A stretch of 64,000 nucleotides of DNA from NCBI RefSeq assembly GCF_036884255.1, contig NZ_CP145605.1, positions 1,240,001 to 1,304,000 of the forward strand, in the 5' to 3' direction. Numbering within the stretch: position 1 is the first letter of the stretch; each line of letters begins with the position of its first letter. A model generated the notes under the pieces. It was not told the DNA's origin and made no database searches. It worked only from the letters and a program-made list of their open reading frames with translations. This stretch comes from Paenibacillus tundrae (lineage in GTDB: Bacteria > Bacillota > Bacilli > Paenibacillales > Paenibacillaceae). Of this stretch, positions 1 through 7,929 are shown one piece after another. The position numbers were made by a program, and so were the translations under genes.

Positions 1-478
1 CCTCTGTTAGCTTGAATTGAGTGGGCTGTTCAATGAATGGCTGCTGTTGGCCTGTGTAGAAACGGAATAGCTCTTCCTCCCATTCCTGCGGTTCTGTCCA
101 AGTGAACAGGTGAACACGTTGATCCACGGCTAAGTGATATAAGTATGTATCGTTGTTATCTGTACCTTGGTGGATGGTTAATACCTTTTCTTGCTCAAGG
201 CTGTCGGAGTAGGCACGAATCATCCCGCGACTTTGGGCAAAATGCATCAGCATCTTCAGAAACTCTGGCTCGATCTCAATCTCCGTTTCTTCCATACGTA
301 CGATAAGCCCTTTGGATAACAGGCTGTGAGACGCTGCTCGCAGAACAAGTTCCCAGTGCTGTTCAGATAATTCACCATACATTGGTTTGAGAAGCCCGGC
401 TGCAATGTCTTCTGCGCCAAGCGTGGCGAGCGCAAATCCGAATTCTTCGATAGATAGGGTAACTAGAGGTTTAGCCAT
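1..478 (-). CDS. Hypothetical protein of the WXG100 operon, 3' end cut by window edge
   Basis: Open frame from ATG at 478 running off the left edge (159 codons visible, no stop). It begins MAKPLVTLSIEEFGFAL and is acidic, with no signal peptide or membrane helix. The spaced pattern LSIEEF...A...GL...YGELSEQ...L..AA.SLL.KGLI.....EIEIEPEF is loosely like EspG/EsaE-type cytosolic chaperones of type VII secretion; I recognise the style only, not a confirmed family. It is the last visible gene of the leftward operon headed by the WXG100 protein, 70 bp after the third membrane protein. A chaperone role for the WXG100 cargo is an inference from context. It could equally be an unrelated hypothetical. 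Confidence 0.6.
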   Translation of the reverse strand, partial: MAKPLVTLSIEEFGFALATLGAEDIAAGLLKPMYGELSEQHWELVLRAASHSLLSKGLIVRMEETEIEIEPEFLKMLMHFAQSRGMIRAYSDSLEQEKVLTIHQGTDNNDTYLYHLAVDQRVHLFTWTEPQEWEEELFRFYTGQQQPFIEQPTQFKLTE

Positions 479-548
479 GAGTTTAATCGCCTTCTTTCGA
501 TTAGATGAGTGTGTAGAGAGTTTGTGATGAGAAAACAAGCGTGCGTGA

Positions 549-1019
549 CTACTTTCGGTTTTTGTATAGATGCCAATTCTTACGGAGGACTCCTAGATTT
601 CTCTTCAATTCTATTGGTGTAAACACATAACCGGTTTGGATATCCTCGAATTGATTATGGTACAGATGCAGACGATAAAATGGCTGAGCAGGTTGCGCCC
701 ATCTGCGTAGAAAAGGCATTTTGAGTTCAATACGTGTGACGGTTGACCATGGAATGGGACGTCCATTCCGTAAGAAGATATTAGATTCGTCCCACTGCAC
801 AATGAGGGTATCCTTCGCCATAGCCCTCAAACCGAGCGTTATCCAAATAGGGCCGAAATACCAGAAGCCCAGCAGAGCTGCCGATCCATAGTAGTATTGG
901 TTGAGTATGAAGTCATCCGTGAAGGTTGCATAGAGCAGTGTGATGGACACAGGGATGAAAACAAAAGCAAGTAGAGCTCTATAGAGAGCGGATTCTCTCT
1001 GGTAGCTTATCGAGTTCAT
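549..1019 (-). CDS. Two-helix membrane protein, YcxB/PH-like family, copy 3
   Basis: 156 aa. The frame extends upstream to 1136, but I start at ATG 1019 because a GGGGGA ribosome site precedes it and because MNSISYQRESALYRALLAF then lines up with the starts of the two paralogues upstream. Two hydrophobic segments (about residues 15-35 and 42-65) are followed by a soluble domain with the block RPIPWSTVTRIELKMPFLRRW and a C-terminal LGVLRKNW. The same blocks recur in the genes at 1075 and 1624 and in the distant gene at 60491. The pattern resembles YcxB-like C-terminal (PH-fold) domains. Function unknown; membrane-anchored immunity protein for the WXG100 cargo is the inferred role. Confidence 0.8.
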   Translation of the reverse strand: MNSISYQRESALYRALLAFVFIPVSITLLYATFTDDFILNQYYYGSAALLGFWYFGPIWITLGLRAMAKDTLIVQWDESNIFLRNGRPIPWSTVTRIELKMPFLRRWAQPAQPFYRLHLYHNQFEDIQTGYVFTPIELKRNLGVLRKNWHLYKNRK

Positions 1020-1074
1020 TGTACATTCCCCCAGAAACGGATCCTGCAATACAAGTGTTAGTAACAAGAAAAAT

Positions 1075-1572
1075 CTATTGATCCACCTTACGATGTTTAT
1101 TATGAGACCAAGCTGTACGTAGTTTTTTCGCACCATCTGTAAATTGTTGATTCGTTAGAAGGTGATAAGTAGACATGTCGACATGGGATCGATCTAAAAG
1201 AGTGAAGCGGTATAACCTAGGTACCGGTTGCGCTATATTGTTAATGGTATCTTCCACCACCTCAATACGCTTGATTTTAGACCAGGGAAGGGATCTACCG
1301 TCTCTGGCGGTCACCCTATATTGGTCGAATGAGATAAGAGTTGTTCTGGCGAATAGAAGAACAGTAAGTTTACATAACGCAGGGCCAACAAACCAGATCG
1401 ATAAAACGAATATCAGAACGTAATAGAGGGGAGCGAACCAGCCAAACTCACCCTGTTCCGGTGCTAATATAAGAAAAATTCCAAATAAAACTGCGGATAA
1501 AGCAATCAGAAATCTTCCCAGTGCTACTGATCGACTAAACTTAATTGACTCCATGGATTGCTGATCACTCAC
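1075..1572 (-). CDS. Two-helix membrane protein, YcxB/PH-like family, copy 2
   Basis: 165 aa, start ATG 1572 preceded by AAAGGGGAG. It has the same plan as its neighbours: about 20 polar residues, two membrane helices (LIALSAVLFGIFLIL, then PLYYVLIFVLSIWFVGPAL), and a soluble domain with RSLPWSKIKRIEV, LYRFTLLD and a terminal KKLRTAW. The repeated signature is LPW..I..IE plus a leucine-rich end helix. It lies 51 bp after copy 1 and 55 bp before copy 3, all in one direction, so probably cotranscribed. The copies are clearly divergent, which suggests old duplication with diversification rather than recent amplification. Function not known. Confidence 0.8.
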   Translation of the reverse strand: MSDQQSMESIKFSRSVALGRFLIALSAVLFGIFLILAPEQGEFGWFAPLYYVLIFVLSIWFVGPALCKLTVLLFARTTLISFDQYRVTARDGRSLPWSKIKRIEVVEDTINNIAQPVPRLYRFTLLDRSHVDMSTYHLLTNQQFTDGAKKLRTAWSHNKHRKVDQ

Positions 1573-1623
1573 TCCCCTTTGACAAAGGTGTAATTCATTT
1601 AAAACTTACGTCCAATTCCTACA

Positions 1624-2106
1624 TTATTTCATTTGCTTTTTGGATGGTGATTTACGTTCATTCCAGGTTTTGCGAAGCATTTTAAGAATATCGTTTTCCT
1701 GATGTTTCAGTAGACTGTACGTATAGATTTTATGACGCTGTCCGTTATGCATTTTCAAGTCATAGTAGGATGGGGTAGGTTGAATCCATTTATTGATTCC
1801 CGGCGCAACCAATTGAATCGTTTGAATCTCCCTCCAAGGCAGGTGTTCTCCAGATTCGGTCTTAATACCAGACTCGTCAAAGCCAAACAACACATTGGAG
1901 CCAAATGCTCTAATGATGTTCCACACGAATAGCCGTCCAATAAACCAAAAGCTTAAGAAGGCAGCACTACTAAAATAGAAGGTTTGTAGAGGACTGTTCT
2001 CCCCGAAGATCACGTCACCAATCAAGACAAATCCAGCAATAATAAATAGAGCAGAAATTAATGCATGACGTATAGCAAATTTGCGCTGGTATGTAACGTA
2101 CTGCAT
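1624..2106 (-). CDS. Two-helix membrane protein, YcxB/PH-like family, copy 1
   Basis: 160 aa, start ATG 2106 with AGGGGGT upstream. N-terminus MQYVTYQRKFAIRHAL matches copy 3 (MNSISYQRESALYRAL). Two membrane helices at about residues 15-33 and 42-62 (ending SFWFIGRLFVWNI) precede a soluble domain with EHLPWREIQTIQL, YDLKMHNGQ and a terminal LRKTWNERKSP. It follows the WXG100 gene by only 16 bp, the usual place for an immunity gene directly after a polymorphic toxin. No enzymatic motif is visible. I infer a membrane protein facing the cytoplasm with its PH-like domain; the immunity role is inference from position. Confidence 0.8.
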   Translation of the reverse strand: MQYVTYQRKFAIRHALISALFIIAGFVLIGDVIFGENSPLQTFYFSSAAFLSFWFIGRLFVWNIIRAFGSNVLFGFDESGIKTESGEHLPWREIQTIQLVAPGINKWIQPTPSYYDLKMHNGQRHKIYTYSLLKHQENDILKMLRKTWNERKSPSKKQMK

Positions 2107-2122
2107 GGATACCCCCTAAAGA

Positions 2123-3190
2123 TTATTTGAAGAGTTTACTAACCCACCGAATTCCTTTTTCCGCCGCTGAGGCGATATGTTTACCGGCGTAACTACCAAT
2201 AGCTCCGCCTACGTAAGCCCCAACTGCTGTTCCGGCAGGCCCTGCGAATGATAATAAGGTTCCACCGACGATTGCGCCAGCTCCAGCTGAGGCAGACTTA
2301 ATTACAACATTTGATGCGGAGACAGCAAGATCTGTTTTGGTTAGAGTACCTTCCTTAAACTTGGAAACCGTTTTGACCCCTTCATCCCAAACATTCAGCC
2401 CAACGTTAATGGGGAACAGCTTTTTGCTGATCATTTTAGGAATTTGAGAGGTTTTCATACCATATTGACCTTTAGTTACGCCAGCGATAACATTCCGGGT
2501 CCATTGACCAAAGCTGTTGGCTTTACTGAATCCGAGCCCGATATCACCAACTTTTAACTTACCTGCAAGTTTATCAAATCCCTTCAATCCTTTCATGACC
2601 AGACCCGGGTTGCGGAATTGCTTATCTAGTTTACGTGCCATGTTACTTAAGAAGGAATTACCCTTGCCCTTAACCCATGGAGCATTATGCACTTTAGCAC
2701 GAGTAGGGTTGCGAGGATCTACCTTAAAATGAACCGATTTAGAAAGCACCATGGATGTAGCCATGGCAGAATACATAGCCGTACCAAACAGTCCCACGTT
2801 ACCGTGAATCCCACTGATCTTATCCCAAGACTTACTCCCTTGATCATACAGATCCGATAACGTTGTTTTAACATCTTTGCCAGAAGGAGATTGACCTCCA
2901 TTTGCCTGCACACCTTGTCCTTGGGACTGATCCGCTTGGGCGAAACGAGTGGCAATCGTATTCAGCTCTGTACCGATGGAAGATACCGAAGTAGAGAAAT
3001 TCGCCATTTGCCGATGTGCCACTTGAAAATTCTGAAAGAAACGCTCCTGTGTGATTCCGGACCATTGACTCTGTAATGAACTAATATGTCTGCTCAGGTT
3101 GCTAATCATATTTCTGCTTTGTTCCGAAGCTTGCGCAAATTGGTTGGAGATATCCTGAAGCTTCTCAGGAGGGACAACAATTCTTGTCAC
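2123..3190 (-). CDS. WXG100-domain protein with C-terminal glycine-zipper membrane segment
   Basis: 355 aa from GTG 3190. The frame could start at GTG 3199, but the GAGGTGA ribosome site overlaps that start and sits 5 nt before GTG 3190, giving the typical N-terminus MTRIVVPPEKL. Residues 1-92 form a WXG100-like helical hairpin with the W43-S-G45 turn and a heptad pattern. A polar linker (about 93-125) follows, then a basic region (about 160-300), and a glycine zipper near 300-340 (AGAGAIVGGTLLSFAGPAG and AVGAYVGGAIG) of the sort that inserts in membranes. WXG100 N-termini target type VII (ESX) secretion. The C-terminal half may be a pore-forming or membrane-acting effector; I see no nuclease motif. 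No secretion ATPase gene is in the window. Confidence 0.75.
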   Translation of the reverse strand: MTRIVVPPEKLQDISNQFAQASEQSRNMISNLSRHISSLQSQWSGITQERFFQNFQVAHRQMANFSTSVSSIGTELNTIATRFAQADQSQGQGVQANGGQSPSGKDVKTTLSDLYDQGSKSWDKISGIHGNVGLFGTAMYSAMATSMVLSKSVHFKVDPRNPTRAKVHNAPWVKGKGNSFLSNMARKLDKQFRNPGLVMKGLKGFDKLAGKLKVGDIGLGFSKANSFGQWTRNVIAGVTKGQYGMKTSQIPKMISKKLFPINVGLNVWDEGVKTVSKFKEGTLTKTDLAVSASNVVIKSASAGAGAIVGGTLLSFAGPAGTAVGAYVGGAIGSYAGKHIASAAEKGIRWVSKLFK

Positions 3191-3411
3191 GACATTCACC
3201 TCACGAAAAATGATAATGAAGTAATTCTATATATGTATATATGAAAATAACTCAACTCTAAGGGATAATTACCCAATAATTTTAATGGTCGAAACGTGCC
3301 TTCGCAACGGATAAAAGGCATTTGACGCGCAAAACAGTTCTATGGTCAGGCTAAATGAGGAGTCGTGCTAAGACTTTATTCCTGCAACCGGGACGAATGA
3401 AGGTGAAGAAT

Positions 3412-3450
3412 GAAAAAAATCCACAACCGTCTTAAAGCGGTTGTGGACTT
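3412..3450 (-). terminator. Rho-independent terminator of the AEC transporter gene
   Basis: Arms TCCACAACCG (3420-3429) and CGGTTGTGGA (3438-3447) form a 10-bp stem; read leftward it is followed by a run of seven T. Confidence 0.85.
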
Positions 3451-3483
3451 AGAATTTTAATATGAATACTATAGCTTCTCGCT

Positions 3484-4404
3484 TCAGAATGTTTTGGCAT
3501 AAGAGATGAGTGCAGTAATGGTAATAATGTTGAGCAAGGTTGAGATGAGTACCGTTTGAGCAGCAAAGTCTGGCTCATTGTCATACTCCTCGGCTAGAAT
3601 CGACGCATTCACCCCAGTCGGCATACCAGAAGCAATGATAAGTGCCTGAGCGGCAATACCTTGCATACCTAGTAGCAGAACGATGGAGATGCCAATGGCA
3701 GGGCCAATCAACAACCGTAGAAATGTGCTAATATACACATCAAGGCGATATAAACGAATCGGGTATTTCACAATTTGAGCACCCAGTGTCAACAAAGCCA
3801 CAGCGACCATACTTTGCTGCGCATAGGTTAGCGGCATAGATAAGAAGGTTGGTAGCGGCACATTCCACATATGAAGCAAGATACCGAGCAATAGCGCGTA
3901 AGGCACAGGCATTTTTAAAAATCCAATAATCACTGCACGGTAATTCCCCTTAAGCTTGGCGCCTTGAATGGAGAGTACCCCATAAGTAAAGGTCAGCAAA
4001 GCCTGCAACGACATAACGAGCGCTTGAATGGATGAGGCAAGTGGATCGCCACGGAACACGAGCGCATTAATCGGTAATCCGTAATTGCCTGCATTGTCGA
4101 GCATGATACTGTTATTAAAAGCAGCCTTCATACCTTTGCTCATCCGAAGCGTACGTGCCGTAACAGAACCAATAATATAGAGAATAATGACATAGATCGC
4201 ATAGAATAGCGTGACCGTACCGAGTAATTCACCCGACATATCGGAATGATACATGCTCATAAAGACAGCAGCCGGGGTAATACAATAGAAATTAATTTTG
4301 GCGAGGGTATACAAGTCCAGCTTAAACACCTTTTGCATCCAAGACCCGACGGCAATTAAGAGAAAGACGGGTAGGACGACTTCAAGTATGATGTCTGCAA
4401 TCAT
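3484..4404 (-). CDS. AEC family transporter (auxin efflux carrier type permease)
   Basis: 306 aa integral membrane protein of the auxin efflux carrier family, which exports or takes up organic acids and similar small anions. About ten hydrophobic segments lie in two bundles around a central loop; family blocks include NSIMLDNAGNYGLPI and IIASGMPTGVNASILAEEY. The frame extends to 4425, but ATG 4404 is preceded by AAGGAAG with an 8-nt gap whereas the upstream ATG has no ribosome site, so I use 4404. Divergent from the glycosylase gene, with a terminator directly downstream. Substrate not predictable. Confidence 0.9.
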   Translation of the reverse strand: MIADIILEVVLPVFLLIAVGSWMQKVFKLDLYTLAKINFYCITPAAVFMSMYHSDMSGELLGTVTLFYAIYVIILYIIGSVTARTLRMSKGMKAAFNNSIMLDNAGNYGLPINALVFRGDPLASSIQALVMSLQALLTFTYGVLSIQGAKLKGNYRAVIIGFLKMPVPYALLLGILLHMWNVPLPTFLSMPLTYAQQSMVAVALLTLGAQIVKYPIRLYRLDVYISTFLRLLIGPAIGISIVLLLGMQGIAAQALIIASGMPTGVNASILAEEYDNEPDFAAQTVLISTLLNIITITALISYAKTF

Positions 4405-4490
4405 CTGTTCAACTTCCTTTTTCATGAAAATTTCAGCCTATTTCGAAAAACCTTCAATCATTATAGCACTAAAAGGAGTGTGTACGTCCT

Positions 4491-4997
4491 ATGATTCCAG
4501 ATCATTTAGAACCAGGTTTATCCATTCTGTTTATCGGATTTAATCCAAGTATCACGTCCGGCGAGACAGGTCATCATTATGCATACAAAGGCAATCGCTT
4601 CTGGCGTATCCTTGAACGTTCCGGGTTGACGCCGCGTTTATACCAAACTGAAGAGGACGGGGAGCTGCTGAAGTTAGGATATGGGTTTACAAATATTGTA
4701 GCGCGACCGACAAAAGGTATAGAGGATATTACACGTGAAGAGTATGCCGAAGGACGGGAGATTTTAAAGCAAAAGTTAGAGCAATACCGCCCAGACATCG
4801 CTTGTTTTGTCGGGAAAGGGGTCTATACCCAATATAGCAAACGTACCAAAGTAGAGTGGGGATTCCAAGACGATCCAATTGTTCCGGAGATTCATGAATT
4901 TGTAGCTCCTTCGTCTAGTGGTCTGGTACGGATGTCGATGGATGAGATTGTGGGAATCTACGCGCAGCTCAGTGATTTTATATCGGAGAAGAAGTAA
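4491..4997 (+). CDS. mug: Mismatch-specific uracil/thymine DNA glycosylase (Mug/TDG type)
   Basis: 168 aa, the usual length of bacterial Mug. It would excise uracil or thymine mispaired with guanine, feeding base-excision repair. Motif 1 appears as GFNPS (residues 16-20; usually GINPG), then GHHYAYKGNRFWRIL, a typical Mug stretch, and motif 2 as PSSSGLVRM near residue 137 (usually NPSGL-like). FVGKGVY near residue 104 is also family-typical. Ribosome site AAAGGAG lies about 12 nt upstream of ATG, somewhat far. Family assignment is firm; the exact base preference is not, given the altered motif residues. A terminator follows at 5012. Confidence 0.85.
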   Translation: MIPDHLEPGLSILFIGFNPSITSGETGHHYAYKGNRFWRILERSGLTPRLYQTEEDGELLKLGYGFTNIVARPTKGIEDITREEYAEGREILKQKLEQYRPDIACFVGKGVYTQYSKRTKVEWGFQDDPIVPEIHEFVAPSSSGLVRMSMDEIVGIYAQLSDFISEKK

Positions 4998-5011
4998 ATA
5001 CACCTTATGCA

Positions 5012-5060
5012 GGATTCGCTTATCCGGCTTCTACCGGAACCATGCGAATTCTTTTTTTTG
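5012..5060 (+). terminator. Terminator after mug
   Basis: ATTCGC (5014-5019) pairs with GCGAAT (5044-5049), with an inner CCGG/CCGG stem, then a run of T (5050-5059). Confidence 0.7.
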
Positions 5061-5067
5061 GATGAAG

Positions 5068-5094
5068 TGAGAAGTTTCGGGAAGTCACACCGTC
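5068..5094 (+). promoter_or_regulatory. Candidate ECF-type autoregulatory promoter
   Basis: TGAGAA (5068-5073), a 17-nt spacer and CGTC (5091-5094) resemble the TGAAAC-N17-CGTC pattern of Bacillus ECF sigma promoters. It lies 47 bp upstream of an ECF sigma gene, so self-activation is plausible. Confidence 0.4.
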
Positions 5095-5141
5095 TATATA
5101 GTACAGAACCATGCATGGAAGCTGTAGAGAAGGGGGATTAC

Positions 5142-5714
5142 ATGGCACAGCAGCTACAGGAGGAGGAACTCATTGAACGCATTATTGGGGGAGAGAAACA
5201 ACTGTTTGCCGTCCTTGTGGATCGATATAAAAATAAAGTCTTCGGCATTATGCGCGGAATGGGCGCAAGTCATCAGGATGCACAGGATCTAGCTCAGGAT
5301 ACGTTTATTCGCATCTATCGATATTTGCCAACAAGGCGAGCGGGGAGTAGCTTCTCTTCGTGGGTGTACACTATTGCAGTGAATCGAATGCGGGATTTTC
5401 TACGGCAAAAGAAACCGGTGATGACGGCTGTAGACAACGGTCTAGAGCGCAGTCATGACAATACACCAGAACAGCAAGTGCTGCACAAGGAGATGCAGCG
5501 TGAGATATATCGCCAAATGGACGAGCTACCTGAGGCATATCGGCTTGTCCTATTGTTGAAATATACAAATGAGCTGAGCTACGAAGAAATCGCAGAAATT
5601 ACTGGCATGAGCCCAGGGCAAGTGCGTAATGCCCTCCATCGGGGCAAAAAATCACTTAAGAAAAAGCTGGAACGTAGAGGAGGGTTAGCAACATATGAAG
5701 CCTATTCCAAATGA
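5142..5714 (+). CDS. ECF-type RNA polymerase sigma factor
   Basis: 190 aa from ATG 5142, which has AGAAGGGGGA just upstream; the frame opens at 5007 but the extra 45 residues look non-coding and include the terminator of mug. Sigma region 2 spans about residues 20-85 (DRYKNKVFGIMRGMG, DAQDLAQDTFIRIYRYLP, SFSSWVYTIAVNRMRDFLR) and region 4 about 125-180 (LSYEEIAEITGMSPGQVRNAL). Short length and the absence of regions 1 and 3 mark an extracytoplasmic-function factor close to the SigW/SigV type. Its 3' end overlaps the next gene by 20 bp, the usual translational coupling of sigma and anti-sigma. Confidence 0.92.
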   Translation: MAQQLQEEELIERIIGGEKQLFAVLVDRYKNKVFGIMRGMGASHQDAQDLAQDTFIRIYRYLPTRRAGSSFSSWVYTIAVNRMRDFLRQKKPVMTAVDNGLERSHDNTPEQQVLHKEMQREIYRQMDELPEAYRLVLLLKYTNELSYEEIAEITGMSPGQVRNALHRGKKSLKKKLERRGGLATYEAYSK

Positions 5715-7284
5715 GGAAGAACGGTTGCTGGAGCAGCATTTGTTCCGAGAAGAACCAGACGCTGATTTTACGCTGGAAGTGATGCAGAAGCTGGAAGATG
5801 TATCAATGGTGAGCGGAGAAGATGAGCTACAACCGACGAAAGCCAGCAAAAAGATATGGTTCCGTCGAACTGGGATGGCTGCCGCTGTAATTCTTCTGCT
5901 TGGGGGAGCATGGTTCGCTTGGGAGCAGAACGTGGTGCCTACAGAGCCAGGCGTGAGCGCAGTGAATCCGCCACTTCCGAATATCCCTGTTCCAGAAAGC
6001 TTGAGGTATTTCAATCTAACTGATGATTACAAACGTTTACAGCCACTAGGTCTATACGTTGATCCGCAGATTGAGATTGAGAATGAGGGCTACACGCTCA
6101 AGATCCATCATGTGCTGGTGGATCGTTCGCAGATTGTGATGACGATAGAACAAATAGCCCCGGACGGGACAAATGCGTACCTTGTTACCCCATACTCAGG
6201 CAATATTCATATTACAGATGAAAATGGGCGTCAAGTCGCCACAATTTTAAAAGAAACAAACCTTTACCGAGCCGGTTCTCAGCGATGGGTATTTCAACTG
6301 AATGATGACATCCCCGATCAAGTGGTTGTACGAGGGGAACTGGGGCATCTAACTGCAGAAGAATACACTATCGGGGTGAATAAGCCATCTGAAAAGAAAA
6401 CGATCGACTGGAGCTTTCAATTTAATTTGGATATGACCAAGGCCAAAGCGTTATCTATCCAAACACCACTGAAGAACACGTATACAACGCCAGAAGGTTT
6501 ACAGATCGGATTAACTCAAATGATTCGAACGCCAAATGGAATTCGTCTGGATCTCGATGTGAACCTGAGTGATGAGTTGCAAGCCAAAGTCGAGGCAGGA
6601 TGGGACGAGGAACTGGAAATTTTATATCATCTGGAGATTCCTGATACGAAGGAATATCGTATTTTTAACGGCAGCAGGTCAGGTGCGCGGCAAGCTAAAT
6701 TCCGAGTGAAAGACCTTAGCCAGCTAAGTGGTACAGAGGGGCATATCCAATTATCCGAGGTGTGGGATCCTGCATATGTAACGCTGGATGCGAAGCATAT
6801 TCGTTTTGTGCTGGATGGCTACACGTTACCTGTAAAAGAAGAAAAGCAAGTCGAATTTGATCTGAATCAGCTCTACAGAAAGCCTGTCAAAATTAAGCAA
6901 GAAGGTACTGAGTACACTATTCATGGTTATAGCTTTGATCCTGTCGAAGAGGCATATGATCTGGAGAAGGACAACAAGGACACGGAAGAAAATGAACTTG
7001 TGCTTAAAGCAAGCTCAATTCAAACGGGCAAACATACTCGGGAATATTGGTTGATCGTGGATGATGTAGGGAATGAGCATATAATTGAAGGTGTAGGAAC
7101 TGAGATTAGAGTGAATGAAAAGGGACAAAGCATAACGGACGATTGGAAGTTTATGGTTCGGGGTTATGATCGAAGCAAGGGTTCAAAATTCACGCTAAAA
7201 CGAACAATTTACAAACAAGACTTTGACGATGTTGATTGGACAGTGGATTTACCGTCCTACAGAAGTTTGCCTTGGCAGCAATGA
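5695..7284 (+). CDS. Membrane-anchored DUF4179/DUF5643-type protein, probable anti-sigma factor
   Basis: 529 aa. A cytosolic N-terminus of about 55 residues (acidic helix EERLLEQHLFREEPDADF...EVMQKLE) is followed by one membrane helix (GMAAAVILLLGGAWFAW) and a long extracytoplasmic beta-rich part, whose block GYTLKIHHVLVDRSQIVM is typical of DUF4179; the middle and end resemble DUF5643. The N-terminal segment would hold the ECF sigma factor at the membrane until an envelope signal is sensed. Start ATG 5695 lies inside the sigma gene with GGAGGG upstream, so expression should be coupled. Anti-sigma function is inferred from coupling and topology. Confidence 0.85.
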   Translation: MKPIPNEEERLLEQHLFREEPDADFTLEVMQKLEDVSMVSGEDELQPTKASKKIWFRRTGMAAAVILLLGGAWFAWEQNVVPTEPGVSAVNPPLPNIPVPESLRYFNLTDDYKRLQPLGLYVDPQIEIENEGYTLKIHHVLVDRSQIVMTIEQIAPDGTNAYLVTPYSGNIHITDENGRQVATILKETNLYRAGSQRWVFQLNDDIPDQVVVRGELGHLTAEEYTIGVNKPSEKKTIDWSFQFNLDMTKAKALSIQTPLKNTYTTPEGLQIGLTQMIRTPNGIRLDLDVNLSDELQAKVEAGWDEELEILYHLEIPDTKEYRIFNGSRSGARQAKFRVKDLSQLSGTEGHIQLSEVWDPAYVTLDAKHIRFVLDGYTLPVKEEKQVEFDLNQLYRKPVKIKQEGTEYTIHGYSFDPVEEAYDLEKDNKDTEENELVLKASSIQTGKHTREYWLIVDDVGNEHIIEGVGTEIRVNEKGQSITDDWKFMVRGYDRSKGSKFTLKRTIYKQDFDDVDWTVDLPSYRSLPWQQ

Positions 7285-7418
7285 GGAGGGATCTGTAGAA
7301 CTCAATGTTCTCGTGTTCTGGACATCTCAAATTCATGAGCAATTGGAATGAAAATCTCTTGTTGGCGAAGCGGTCGGCTGAAAGCTTTTTGAGAGAAAGC
7401 TGCATCTGAAGCATATCC

Positions 7419-7468
7419 TATCCCCGGATTTATCTTTGGAATAGGAAATCAAAAAAAATCTGGGGATA
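7419..7468. repeat. Inverted repeat with an alternative nested pairing
   Basis: TATCCCCGGATTT (7419-7431) pairs with AAATCTGGGGATA (7456-7468) with one mismatch. A competing stem is TCCTAT (7416-7421) with ATAGGA (7441-7446), which shares bases with the first, so the two are mutually exclusive. Confidence 0.6.
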
Positions 7469-7565
7469 ACAGCGATCGGAAAGTTATTCTGTCATCGAAG
7501 TGCCAAGTGTAAACTATTCTTTAGTTCAATTTATATAGATTAGAACTATCTCTATAAATACACCC

Positions 7566-7620
7566 AGGGGATGTCCCATAGTCAACAATAATGACGAGGG
7601 ACATCCCCTTTAGCGTTATT
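7566..7620. terminator. Strong stem-loop, probable terminator
   Basis: AGGGGATGTCCC (7566-7577) and GGGACATCCCCT (7598-7609) form a perfect 12-bp stem with a 20-nt loop; the following T tract is weak. It sits between the anti-sigma gene and repeat element A. Confidence 0.6.
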
Positions 7621-7626
7621 TTGATG

Positions 7627-7819
7627 TAATGAACCTGACAAATGCTATTCGCTTCTATTTTCCTGAGTCTGATATCTAACGAATCACAGAGGCGTTATTT
7701 CGTCGACGCAGTCGATATTTTAGGTTTTCCCACCGTTGTATGGCGGAATAGCGTTATTGAGGTTCGTTAAATCTTGCATACGTACATGATCCGCTTATTA
7801 AGATGTGGTAGGTTCGTTA
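7627..7819. repeat. Four-arm palindromic intergenic element, copy A (193 bp)
   Basis: Arms start with GAAC at 7631 and GAAT at 7681, both on the + strand, and with GAAC on the - strand at 7765 and 7815 (seen as GTTC at 7762-7765 and 7812-7815). Each arm is preceded by TAAC or TAAT, and 11 nt after GAAY comes TATT (TAAT in the fourth arm). Arm spacings 50/81/50 are identical to copies B (12130) and C (58884). Confidence 0.8.
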
Positions 7820-7929
7820 GCGTATGGAGCGAAGAGGAATTCCTTTTGAGCAACCCTTCTTCATGTCTATCTTAGTCTATCCATCCACATCTAGCGTGAG
7901 ATTCCATGCGTTTAGCCTACGAACAATCA

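Larger units (their letters stand above)
7285..7929. other. Gene-free gap of 645 bp
   Basis: No credible coding frame; the + strand frame at 7824-8249 is a shadow of the oxidoreductase gene. The gap holds an inverted repeat (7419-7468), a strong stem-loop (7566-7609) and repeat element A (7627-7819). Confidence 0.7.
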
